Source: Caenorhabditis remanei (Eukaryota; Nematoda; Chromadorea; Rhabditida; Rhabditidae). From it: 64,000 bases of DNA. The stretch spans positions 2,418,001 to 2,482,000 of the forward strand of contig NC_071331.1 of assembly GCF_010183535.1 (NCBI RefSeq). Direction: 5' to 3'. The position numbers were made by a program, and so were the translations under genes. Of the stretch, positions 35,930 to 45,472 are shown one piece after another. The notes under the pieces are model-generated. The model saw only the letters and a program-made list of their open reading frames with translations, ran no database searches and was not told where the DNA came from. How positions within the stretch are numbered: the stretch's first letter is position 1; each line of letters starts with the position of its first letter.

Positions 35930-36002
35930 TGATCTCGGGCGGGATCGAACCGCCGACCTTCTGTGTGTTAGACAGATGTGATAACCACTACACCACGAGA
36001 CC
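35930..36002 (-). tRNA. tRNA-Val (anticodon AAC)
   Basis: The minus strand folds as a full cloverleaf of 73 nt. The acceptor GGTCTCG pairs with CGAGATC (one G-T), followed by discriminator A. The D-arm is GTGTAGTGGTTATCAC. The anticodon stem TCTGT/ACAGA holds loop CTAACAC, anticodon AAC. The T-arm is GGCGG TTCGATC CCGCC. A-box and B-box words are intact, and there is no intron. It is the only tRNA-type sequence in the window with all stems intact, and it lies about 160 bp upstream of the helix-loop-helix-like gene on the same strand. Confidence 0.95.
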
Positions 36003-36863
36003 GCATGAAAGAAAGAGGTCGGCAGGGTGTGGAAGAGCACGGAAAGAAAAAAGAAAAAACTGGACAAGTTGCGGGTGGCTCTAAGGCACTGGCTCAAGGG
36101 TATTATGGGTTGTACTTTCTCCGAAAATAAGAATATCACAAAACACACACTGCCCTAACTCAAAAATTCCCGAGAAACTGCAGTTTCTGAAACAGAAGAT
36201 TTTTGCAGGGTTCTGACTTTTACTAGTGCTTCTCGTATTTTCTAACAAAAGTTAAAGTTGCCTTCAAGCAATCCGAAAAGCTTGAAGTTTAGAGTAAATA
36301 AATACAATTGAAATCCTTCAAGTGCCCAGTTTTACGGTTTTTCATAAAAATCCGATAACTTCTATCGTGCGCCACGGCGTCACAAACAGTCATACATATA
36401 TGTAAGCTCAGTTTTCAGTGGTAATGTATATCAGCCCTAAGGCTTCATTTTTTTAGTTGAAAACTGTTTTGAAAAATCTCTTATTGGAAAGTTATACTGA
36501 TTTATAGACTAGCTCACACAGGAGACATAAGACTTGTGAGAGAAGTTTCGTTTTTTGACGGGCTGTTCAAAATTTTCCTTCAATGTAGCTGCCCGTAAAT
36601 GCCTGAAAATGAAGTCTTGCATTATTTGATCTGTTTTATGCTGGCAGTGAAAATGTAATGTTTTTTCTGCAACAAATTATGTTTCGAAAAATTATTCAAT
36701 TTGCCCAAAGAGCATCAACACCGAATTCAAAAATATTTGTTTCAAAAATGCTTCATAAATTCACAACCTATTTCTTTTGCTACGTTGCTTAGGCTAATCA
36801 ATCAAAGACCAACTGGTACTTATAAAAAAAAAACGAAAAATAATGTTTCAAACTGTATTGAAA
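36003..36863. other. AT-rich intergenic stretch
   Basis: No gene is recognised. Open frames antisense to the tRNA and its flank (35774-36148) are incidental. TGAAACAG lies at 36188. Confidence 0.6.
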
Positions 36864-37390
36864 CCAGTCGGTTTACGTCGCCTAACGGCGACTAAACCTC
36901 CTTCCCTACACCACCCTTCTCAGTTTTACAGCGCCTGCGGCGCTTCTTAGCCGAGCAGTTCGTTCCGATAAGCACAATTGTAAAATCTCTCCTTTTCAGA
37001 CTCAAATTCTACAAACTTTTTCAATGACTTTTTCTATCCTGATAGAATATGGAATTTAGAATGAGCTGTTTTTGAATTTACCAATTTGAACTTTCTTCCT
37101 ATGTTTTCCTTATTTCAAAACAATCTCACAGAAGAACGTGAACTTGATAACTCTTCTTTCTTCCCTTCCCAAAAGGCGAGTGATCATACCGAAATTAGTT
37201 TTTACTCTTTGACTGATCGGCGGCAACGCCGCCTCCCTTCTCGGAATATGGCAGACTAAGACGGTGTTTTAACAAATTATCATCCAAGAATTCATTATTT
37301 TTTGTAGAAACCGAGCTACGACGGGTCTTTATTCACATATCAGCTTCTTAAGTAGTGGTCTTCCATTTATTCTAGGCCTCGCTATCAGAA
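36864..37390 (-). mobile_element. Non-autonomous Helitron remnant with GC hairpins (CCAGTCGG family)
   Basis: On the minus strand it ends with the hairpin AGTCGCCGTTAGGCGACG, a short spacer and CTGG followed by T, the Helitron 3-prime layout. Related ends lie at 38561 and 55351. The interior has hairpins GCGCCTGCGGCGC (about 36930) and GGCGGCAACGCCGCC (about 37219). Homology with 55351-55690 extends to about 37375. The 5-prime TC end was not located, so the right limit is approximate. Confidence 0.7.
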
Positions 37391-37438
37391 AACATGGTCT
37401 CCCGGTTCTTTTAATTCCCATTATGTATGTGAACGTCA

Positions 37439-37700
37439 GAGCTGTGCGGGATTCCTTCCTCCGACTTCCTTCTTTCTTCTTCCGAGCTTTTTTTCACTTC
37501 CTTCTTCTCTCTTCCGACTTCCCTTTTGAAAATTTCACTTTCTTCCTCCTTCTTCCGACTTCCCTTTTTAGAAAATTTATTTCCGACTTCCCGCTTCAGT
37601 CTTCCACTGAAATTTTTTGCCACTTCCGTCTTTCAAAAAAGTTTACAAAAATTTTGGAATTTTCGACTGACTTCCTTCTCCCGTCTTCCTTTTTCAAAAA
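37439..37700. repeat. Pyrimidine-rich CTTCCGACTT repeat, probable one-ended hAT-type element
   Basis: It begins CAGAGCTGTGCGGGA, resembling the CAGGGCTGTGCG end of the hAT-type element at 10875. It continues with many CTTCCGACTTCC-type words. No matching right end is found, so this is a truncated copy or a coincidence of end sequence. Lys/Glu- and Phe-rich reading frames here are low complexity. Confidence 0.5.
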
Positions 37701-37962
37701 TTTAAATTCGAACTTTCGAATCCGAAAATACCGAATGCTATCGGTCTGGCACGTTCATGATGAAATATGAATTTTAAGATTACGGTAGTCTTTTGACCCG
37801 TAGCCAACGGGAGTTTTCGGGCTCTTGACCAAATTTTCATTCAATTTTCTCTCAAATGCAAGATGCGGAGCAGACTTATTGACAATTTTTTTAATCATAG
37901 TCACTGTTTTTCCCTCCATTTAAATCCAAAAGCTCCTCAATGAATTACTTTCCCATAACAAA

Positions 37963-38357
37963 AAAGCAACAAAAAAATTTCCAATTTGACGGGAACGAAC
38001 TCGCCACCCCATGCGTAAGAGTCATCTGTGTAGACCACTACACCACACACGCGCGGCCGGCGCCTGTCGAGAGTGCAGTCAAGAAACATCGAGTCAGTAG
38101 TGTTAGGTTGATATTTTGAGCTTTCTACCACCCTGTCGGGACACACTCCCAGCAACGAAATTTAGCACTAAAAACCTCATCGTCTCCAGGAGACGTCAAA
38201 TTTGATATTTTTGAAAAAAGAAAAGTTCGGGCATCAACTAAGTCAAATTTCCAATCTATACATCCAGGTCTCAAAAAAATCGGCCCACTACGAAGGGAGT
38301 TATGGCAGGCGACAAACAAATACACAGACGGAATCTGTTGAATATTATTAGTAAAGA
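37963..38357 (-). mobile_element. Helitron-type 5-prime segment with tRNA-like module, copy 1
   Basis: On the minus strand it starts TCTTTACTAATAATATTCAA. It shares about 390 bp with 57785-58173, whose start is TCTTTATACTAATAATATTC preceded by A. The shared part runs from that terminus through GGAGACG-containing sequence to a tRNA-like module and a T-rich tail near 37963. No CTRR end is found, so the 3-prime limit is simply where similarity to the other copy stops. Confidence 0.65.
37985..38055 (-). pseudogene. tRNA-like module (CTT-type loop)
   Basis: GGTGTAGTGGTCTACAC matches a tRNA D-arm/A box. The anticodon loop position reads CTCTTAC (CTT, Lys-like). GGCGAGTTCGTTCCCGTC resembles a T-arm/B box. 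The acceptor stem is not closed and the anticodon stem is weak. The T-rich sequence just after it could end pol III transcripts. The sister copy at about 57810-57880 has CTCTCAC instead. Confidence 0.6.
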
Positions 38358-38480
38358 CTAGCGTCCCCCGCCTCCCGGCGGGCTCCGCAGTACTCGGCTG
38401 CGCCTCGTGCGCGGTGCTTAGCAAGTTTTATATTCAAAAATTAACTTGCTCGACTTGAAGGAAAATTGAAGAACGTCCAG
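38358..38480 (-). mobile_element. Helitron 3-prime end abutting another Helitron 5-prime end
   Basis: The minus strand reads hairpin CCCGCCGGGAGGCGGG, then GGACG and CTAG (38361-38358), immediately followed by TCTTTACTAATAAT at 38357. Hairpin plus CTAG is a canonical Helitron 3-prime terminus. The direct CTAG|TC junction is what head-to-tail Helitron insertion would give. The upstream end of this element was not located. Confidence 0.65.
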
Positions 38481-38560
38481 ATTTTGAGTTCAAAACTATG
38501 TATGACACCGACTGGCCTTATTTTTCACTTGTTCGAGCAGAAAATCCGAAACTTTTACAA

Positions 38561-41500
38561 CCAGTCGATTCACGTCGCCTGACGGCGACTAAACCTCCTT
38601 CTCAACGCCCCCTTCTGGGTGCTACAGTGGATCGTAATTAAATTGCTCTATTTTTCCCTAATCCAATAACATCAAAAAATCCTTCACGTCTTCACATTTT
38701 AGAAAACGGCTCATAACTTTTCATGACGTGGATCAATCCAGAAACGGACCACACGTTTGGAATCCTCTATTTTTCCCGAATCCAGTGATATCAAAAAATC
38801 CTTCACGTCTTCACATTTTAGAAAACGGCTCATAACTTTTCATGACGTGGATCAATCCAGAAACGGACCACACGTTTGGAATCCTCTATTTTTCCCGAAT
38901 CCAGTGATATCAAAAAATCCTTCACGTCTTCACATTTTAGAAAACGGCTCATAACTTTTCATGACGTGGATCAATCCAGAAACGGACTACACGATTGGAA
39001 TCCTCTATTTTTCCCGAATCCAGTGATATCAAAAAATCCTTCACGTCTTCACATTTTAGAAAACGGCTCATAACTTTTTATGACGTGGATCAATCCAGAA
39101 ACGGACTACACGATTGGAATCCTCTATTTTTCCCGAATCCAGTGATATCAAAAAATCCTTCACGTCTTCACATTTTAGAAAACGGCTCATAACTTTTTAT
39201 GACGTGGATCAATCCAGAAACGGACTACACGTTTGGAATCCTCTATTTTTCCCGAATCCAGTGATATCAAAAAATCCTTCACGTCTTCACATTTTAGAAA
39301 ACGGCTCATAACTTTTCATGACGTGGATCAATCCAGAAACGGACCACACGTTTGGAATCCTCTATTTTTCCCGAATCCAGTGATATCAAAAAATCCTTCA
39401 CGTCTTCACATTTTAGAAAACGGCTCATAACTTTTTATGACGTGGATCAATCCAGAAACGGACTACACGATTGGAATCCTCTATTTTTCCCGAATCCAGT
39501 GATATCAAAAAATCCTTCACGTCTTCACATTTTAGAAAACGGCTCATAACTTTTCATGACGTGGATCAATCCAGAAACGGACTACACGTTTGGAATCCTC
39601 TATTTTTCCCTAATCCAATAACATCAAAAAATCCTTCACGTCTTCACATTTTAGAAAACGGCTCATAACTTTTCATGACGTGGATCAATCCAGAAACGGA
39701 CCACACGTTTGGAATCCTCTATTTTTCCCGAATCCAGTGATATCAAAAAATCCTTCACGTCTTCACATTTTAGAAAACGGCTCATAACTTTTCATGACGT
39801 GGATCAATCCAGAAACGGACTACACGATTGGAATCCTCTATTTTTCCCGAATCCAGTGATATCAAAAAATCCTTCACGTCTTCACATTTTAGAAAACGGC
39901 TCATAACTTTTTATGACGTGGATCAATCCAGAAACGGACTACACGTTTGGAATCCTCTATTTTTCCCGAATCCAGTGATATCAAAAAATCCTTCACGTCT
40001 TCACATTTTAGAAAACGGCTCATAACTTTTCATGACGTGGATCAATCCAGAAACGGACCACACGTTTGGAATCCTCTATTTTTCCCGAATCCAGTGATAT
40101 CAAAAAATCCTTCACGTCTTCACATTTTAGAAAACGGCTCATAACTTTTCATGACGTGGATCAATCCAGAAACGGACTACACGTTTGGAATCCTCTATTT
40201 TTCCCTAATCCAATAACATCAAAAAATCCTTCACGTCTTCACATTTTAGAAAACGGCTCATAACTTTTCATGACGTGGATCAATCCAGAAACGGACCACA
40301 CGTTTGGAATCCTCTATTTTTCCCGAATCCAGTGATATCAAAAAATCCTTCACGTCTTCACATTTTAGAAAACGGCTCATAACTTTTCATGACGTGGATC
40401 AATCCAGAAACGGACTACACGATTGGAATCCTCTATTTTTCCCGAATCCAGTGATATCAAAAAATCCTTCACGTCTTCACATTTTAGAAAACGGCTCATA
40501 ACTTTTTATGACGTGGATCAATCCAGAAACGGACTACACGTTTGGAATCCTCTATTTTTCCCGAATCCAGTGATATCAAAAAATCCTTCACGTCTTCACA
40601 TTTTAGAAAACGGCTCATAACTTTTCATGACGTGGATCAATCCAGAAACGGACCACACGTTTGGAATCCTCTATTTTTCCCGAATCCAGTGATATCAAAA
40701 AATCCTTCACGTCTTCACATTTTAGAAAACGGCTCATAACTTTTCATGACGTGGATCAATCCAGAAACGGACTACACGTTTGGAATCCTCTATTTTTCCC
40801 GAATCCAGTGATATCAAAAAATCCTTCACGTCTTCACATTTTAGAAAACGGCTCATAACTTTTTATGACGTGGATCAATCCAGAAACGGACCACACGTTT
40901 GGAATCCTCTGGTTTTCCCGAATCCAATAACATCAAAAAATCCTTCACGTCTTCACATTTTAGAAAACGGCTCATAACTTTTCATGACGTGGATCAATCC
41001 AGAAACGGTCTACACGTTTGGAATCATCTATTTTTCCCGAATCCAATAACATCAAAAAATCCTTCACGTCTTCACATTTTAGAAAACGGCTCATAACTTT
41101 TTATGACGTGGATCAATCCAGAAACGGACCACACGTTTGGAATCCTCTATTTTTCCCGAATCCAGTGATATCAAAAAATCCTTCACGTCTTCACATTTTA
41201 GAAAACGGCTCATAACTTTTCATGACGTGGATCAATCCAGAAACGGACCACACGTTTGGAATCCTCTATTTTTCCCGAATCCAGTGATATCAAAAAATCC
41301 TTCACGTCTTCACATTTTAGAAAACGGCTCATAACTTTTCATGACGTGGATCAATCCAGAAACGGACTACACGATTGGAATCCTCTATTTTTCCCGAATC
41401 CAGTGATATCAAAAAATCCTTCACGTCTTCACATTTTAGAAAACGGCTCATAACTTTTTATGACGTGGATCAATCCAGAAACGGACTACACGATTGGAAT

Positions 41501-43691
41501 CCTCTATTTTTCCCGAATCCAGTGATATCAAAAAATCCTTCACGTCTTCACATTTTAGAAAACGGCTCATAACTTTTCATGACGTGGATCAATCCAGAAA
41601 CGGACTACACGTTTGGAATCCTCTATTTTTCCCGAATCCAGTGATATCAAAAAATCCTTCACGTCTTCACATTTTAGAAAACGGCTCATAACTTTTTATG
41701 ACGTGGATCAATCCAGAAACGGACCACACGTTTGGAATCCTCTGGTTTTCCCGAATCCAATAACATCAAAAAATCCTTCACGTCTTCACATTTTAGAAAA
41801 CGGCTCATAACTTTTCATGACGTGGATCAATCCAGAAACGGTCTACACGTTTGGAATCCTCTGGTTTTCCCGAATTCAATAACATCAAAAAATCCTTCAC
41901 GTCTTCACATTTTAGAAAACGGCTCATAACTTTTTATGACGTGGATCAATCCAGAAACGGACCACACGTTTGGAATCCTCTGGTTTTCCCGAATTCAATA
42001 ACATCAAAAAATCCTTCACGTCTTCACATTTTAGAAAACGGCTCATAACTTTTCATGACGTGGATCAATCCAGAAACGGACCACACGTTTGGAATCCTCT
42101 GGTTTTCCCGAATTCAATAACATCAAAAAATCCTTCACGTCTTCACATTTTAGAAAACGGCTCATAACTTTTCATGACGTGGATCAATCCAGAAACGGTC
42201 TACACGTTTGGAATCATCTATTTTTCCCGAATCCAATAACATCAAAAAATCCTTCACGTCTTCACATTTTAGAAAACGGCTCATAACTTTTTATGACGTG
42301 GATCAATCCAGAAACGGACCACACGTTTGGAATCCTCTATTTTTCCCGAATCCAATAACATCAAAAAATCCTTCACGTCTTCACATTTTAGAAAACGGCT
42401 CATAACTTTTTATGACGTGGATCAATCCAGAAACGGTCTACACGTTTGGAATCCTCTATTTTTCCCGAATCCAATAACATCAAAAAATCCTTCACGTCTT
42501 CACATTTTAGAAAACGGCTCATAACTTTTTATGACGTGGATCAATCCAGAAACGGTCTACACGTTTGGAATCATCTATTTTTCCCGAATCCAATAACATC
42601 AAAAAATCCTTCACGTCTTCACATTTTAGAAAACGGCTCATAACTTTTTATGACGTGGATCAATCCAGAAACGGACCACACGTTTGGAATCCTCTGGTTT
42701 TCCCGAATCCAATAACATCAAAAAATCCTTCACGTCTTCACATTTTAGAAAACGGCTCATAACTTTTTATGACGTGGATCAATCCAGAAACGGTCTACAC
42801 GTTTGGAATCATCTATTTTTCCCGAATCCAATAACATCAAAAAATCCTTCACGTCTTCACATTTTAGAAAACGGCTCATAACTTTTTATGACGTGGATCA
42901 ATCCAGAAACGGACCACACGTTTGGAATCCTCTATTTTTCCCGAATCCAGTGATATCAAAAAATCCTTCACGTCTTCACATTTTAGAAAACGGCTCATAA
43001 CTTTTCATGACGTGGATCAATCCAGAAACGGACCACACGTTTGGAATCCTCTATTTTTCCCGAATCCAATAACATCAAAAAATCCTTCACGTCTTCACAT
43101 TTTAGAAAACGGCTCATAACTTTTTATGACGTGGATCAATCCAGAAACGGACCACACGTTTGGAATCCTCTGGTTTTCCCGAATTCAATAACATCAAAAA
43201 ATCCTTCACGTCTTCACATTTTAGAAAACGGCTCATAACTTTTTATGACGTGGATCAATCCAGAAACGGACCACACGTTTGGAATCCTCTATTTTTCCCG
43301 AATCCAATAACATCAAAAAATCCTTCACGTCTTCACATTTTAGAAAACGGCTCATAACTTTTTATGACGTGGATCAATCCAGAAACGGACCACACGTTTG
43401 GAATCCTCTGGTTTTCCCGAATTCAATAACATCAAAAAATCCTTCACGTCTTCACATTTTAGAAAACGGCTCATAACTTTTTATGACGTGGATCAATCCA
43501 GAAACGGACCACACGTTTGGAATCCTCTGGTTTTCCCGAATTCAATAACATCAAAAAATCCTTCACGTCTTCACATTTTAGAAAACGGCTCATAACTTTT
43601 TATGACGTGGATCAATCCAGAAACGGACCACACGTTTGGAATCCTCTATTTTTCCCGAAATACAGCCGTTTGCGTTTGTTAATAGTAAAGA
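38561..43691 (-). mobile_element. Non-autonomous Helitron containing a 119-bp satellite, 5131 bp
   Basis: On the minus strand it starts TCTTTACTATTAACAAACGC after A (complement of T at 43692). It ends AGTCGCCGTCAGGCGACG, spacer, CTGG followed by T (complement of A at 38560). Those are Helitron features: 5-prime TC, 3-prime hairpin plus CTRR, and an A|T insertion site. Nearly the whole interior is a tandem array. No Rep/helicase is encoded. The end hairpin matches those at 36864 and 55351. Confidence 0.78.
38640..43665. repeat. 119-bp tandem satellite, about 42 units
   Basis: The unit runs through AAAAAATCCTTCACGTCTTC, TTTTAGAAAACGGCTCATAA, TGACGTGGATCAATCC and AGAAACGG, and repeats every 119 bp with very little divergence. 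Variants fall at fixed places: TTTATGACG or TTTCATGACG, GGACCACACG, GGACTACACG or GGTCTACACG, CCAGTGATATC or CCAATAACATC, and CTATTTTTCCC or CTGGTTTTCCC. Because 119 is not a multiple of three, the 65-codon frame that recurs in each unit is a by-product, not a protein. Confidence 0.98.
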
Positions 43692-43744
43692 TATTTCTTT
43701 CAACAATCTTTTAGAAAGTTCATACAAAAAAAAACAAAAATAAA

Positions 43745-43815
43745 TCGGCTGGATTTGAACCACCGCCATGCTGATTCTCACCCCCGCCCTCAACCACTGC
43801 GCCACCGATGCACGA
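43745..43815 (-). pseudogene. tRNA-like sequence beside the satellite Helitron
   Basis: The minus strand reads ATCGG...CCGAT acceptor-like ends, a GGCGCAGTGGTTGAGGGC D-arm, a loop giving a GAG-like triplet, and GGTGGTTCAAATCC as T-arm with one mismatch. The anticodon stem pairs poorly. It resembles a decayed Leu-type tRNA or a tRNA-derived repeat. Confidence 0.55.
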
Positions 43816-45245
43816 AAAGACATTCTCATGGTGAGCGTAGAAAAGAGGGGCGCACCTCGCAGCAGTACAATGACACATACAGTGACAAAATGGTCAGTGT
43901 ATTCGAAAAAAATGTCAGTGTAGATTCGGGTTTCTCCACAGAATCGTCCGGCTTGAATATTTTTTGATCGGACTTTTTGGTTCCATTAGATCTCGAAAAG
44001 TTTAGATCGGTGTCAAAAATTCAGAGCGATTCAGTGAATCCAGTGCTCAGGACAGCGAATGGAAAAAATCCACCCCATGACCGAAAACTACGAAAATCAC
44101 AAAATCCGGTTTCCTGATAGTTTTACCAGCTAAAAGTATATTGAATTTTACATAGATCGATAGAGTTTTTTTTTCTACACATTTCTTTTTTTTTTGGATC
44201 TTGAATTTTCTCAAAACTGAGCGAGTTACAACCGGTGAAAGAAATGATCGGGAATTTCGGGGTACTGTAGTTGTTTCGATTTTTTCGGCAAATCATTGGC
44301 CATAGCGGGCAGGGGGTGTTTTAAATCACAATTCTGACGTTACAGAATCATTCCCCGTCTCATTTTGCACCTATATACCAAAATTCAAGAAAATCTGTCG
44401 GATAGAACTCGAGATTTAAGGAGGAAAGTAAAAAAAATCGGAAATTTTCAGAAATTTCAATATTTTTACGTTTCTCTCTGTAAAATTTTTTTGAAAAGAG
44501 GTATCAAGATAATTCTTTTTTCTTCACCTAGCCCTGTTTCTCTTCTACATAGTCATATAAAAATCTTATTTTTACACCCAAAACTAAGCCCACAACAAAA
44601 ATCAAAAGTCCAAAAAACATTAAAAAACCAAAACTTTTCAAGCCAAAATGAAATGACTTTCACTCTAAGGCTCATAGCTCGGCCAAAAATGATGGAATCA
44701 CCACCAAATTTTCCAGGAATGACGGGACGACGATTTTCTAATTACCAGAAAAAGAATTTTGTGAAAAGCTCAAAAACGGGCAAAGTTATTAGCCATGCAA
44801 AAAGGGGGACAATTTGGTCCCTCTGCGGCAAAAAATTTTGACAGATGCGCCTTTAAAATATTCACCCCTCATACCTAGTGGGGTTAGAAGAAGAGGTGTG
44901 CAGATTAGAGAAAATAGTACCACAGCAATAAGTATTGAATTCGGCCCCCTTTTCAATAAGTCTTCAATTTCATCTTTCACCAAAACTCTCTGGAAAAAAA
45001 CAGAACCTTCTATTCTCAAATTATTCAACTTTTAATCTGAAGATTTGTTTGTGAATAAAACGAGTCAACTAATTGAAATTTTCCGATACGTACATGGCAC
45101 ACTGTTGAAACAGCCGAAATAAACTTTTTTCATTTATTTTGAAAACGATTTTCCTCTGGTGCTTAGTTTTGAAGTCGATAGGAAAAACTGGGTCAGAGAA
45201 GCGCAGAATTATTTCAATTTGTGGCAGAAAATGGTGAAACCGCGA
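43816..45245. other. Degenerate repeat-like DNA, no firm gene
   Basis: A 158-codon frame at 44365-44841 is the longest single reading frame in the window. It is Lys/Ser/Phe-rich, has no recognisable domain, and its text (for example CTCGGCCAAAAATGATGGAATC) looks like dispersed nematode repeat, so I do not call it a gene. An exact TGAAACAG lies at 45106. Confidence 0.5.
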
Positions 45246-45472
45246 TCATTCTTATATATAAAAGACAAGTGGGCGTTGTCTGAGGCGATGTCCGCAGCGG
45301 TTTTTGAAAGAGAAGAGAAACTGAGCCAGCGGGCAAAACCGAACTGGCGTGCTTTGGACAACGACCGCCGCTTTAGACCACTCGGCCATGCGGGCACATT
45401 CGAAAGTCAATGACCACGTGAATGAAGAGAGACCAGCCGGCTCAACCGCCGAAGGCGGGGGAGACAGGCTGG
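45246..45472 (+). mobile_element. Non-autonomous Helitron with tRNA-like core, copy 2 (227 bp)
   Basis: It starts TCATTCTTATATATAAAA after A. It ends with hairpin CCGCCGAAGGCGG, spacer and CTGG before T. Terminal 15-40 bp match the element at 25553-25801, while the central parts differ. A minus-strand tRNA-like stretch at about 45300-45390 reads GCATGGCCGAGTGGTCTAAA (Leu-like class II D-arm) and later CCAGTTCGGTTTTGCCCGC (T-arm-like). Confidence 0.88.

Larger units (their letters stand above)
1362..36195. promoter_or_regulatory. Dense 21U-RNA (piRNA) upstream-motif field, part 1
   Basis: Exact CTGTTTCA cores on the plus strand start at 3577, 4814, 6153, 16692, 28278, 31798, 33628, 35563 and 35622. 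Cores on the minus strand (read as TGAAACAG) start at 1362, 3552, 4764, 6501, 13573, 14211, 16114, 17344, 18755, 19156, 19521, 21561, 23329, 27119, 31025, 32572 and 36188. Many one-base variants (CGAAACAG, GGAAACAG, GGAACAGT) lie between. CTGTTTCA is the known core of the Caenorhabditis type I 21U-RNA promoter, roughly 40 nt upstream of the piRNA 5-prime U. The list is by eye and incomplete. Which sites are active cannot be told from sequence. Confidence 0.7.

Noticed and set aside
35774..36148. 124-codon minus-strand frame
   Set aside because: It runs through the tRNA-Val gene and its flanks. No family features.
37985..38055. Functional tRNA-Lys(CTT) gene
   Set aside because: Acceptor and anticodon stems do not pair. 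The sister copy at 57810 has the same flanks with another loop, so it is a repeat module.
38640..43665. CRISPR-like array
   Set aside because: Units are contiguous 119-bp repeats without unique spacers, in a nuclear nematode sequence.
38757..43714. About 40 near-identical 65-codon reading frames (MESSIFPES...)
   Set aside because: They are one frame through a 119-bp tandem satellite. The period is not a multiple of three, each frame spans 1.7 units, and there is no start or splice context.
44365..44841. 158-codon plus-strand frame, longest in the window
   Set aside because: Low-complexity Lys/Ser/Phe composition, no domain, and the DNA looks like a dispersed repeat. A frame this long can occur by chance in 64 kb.
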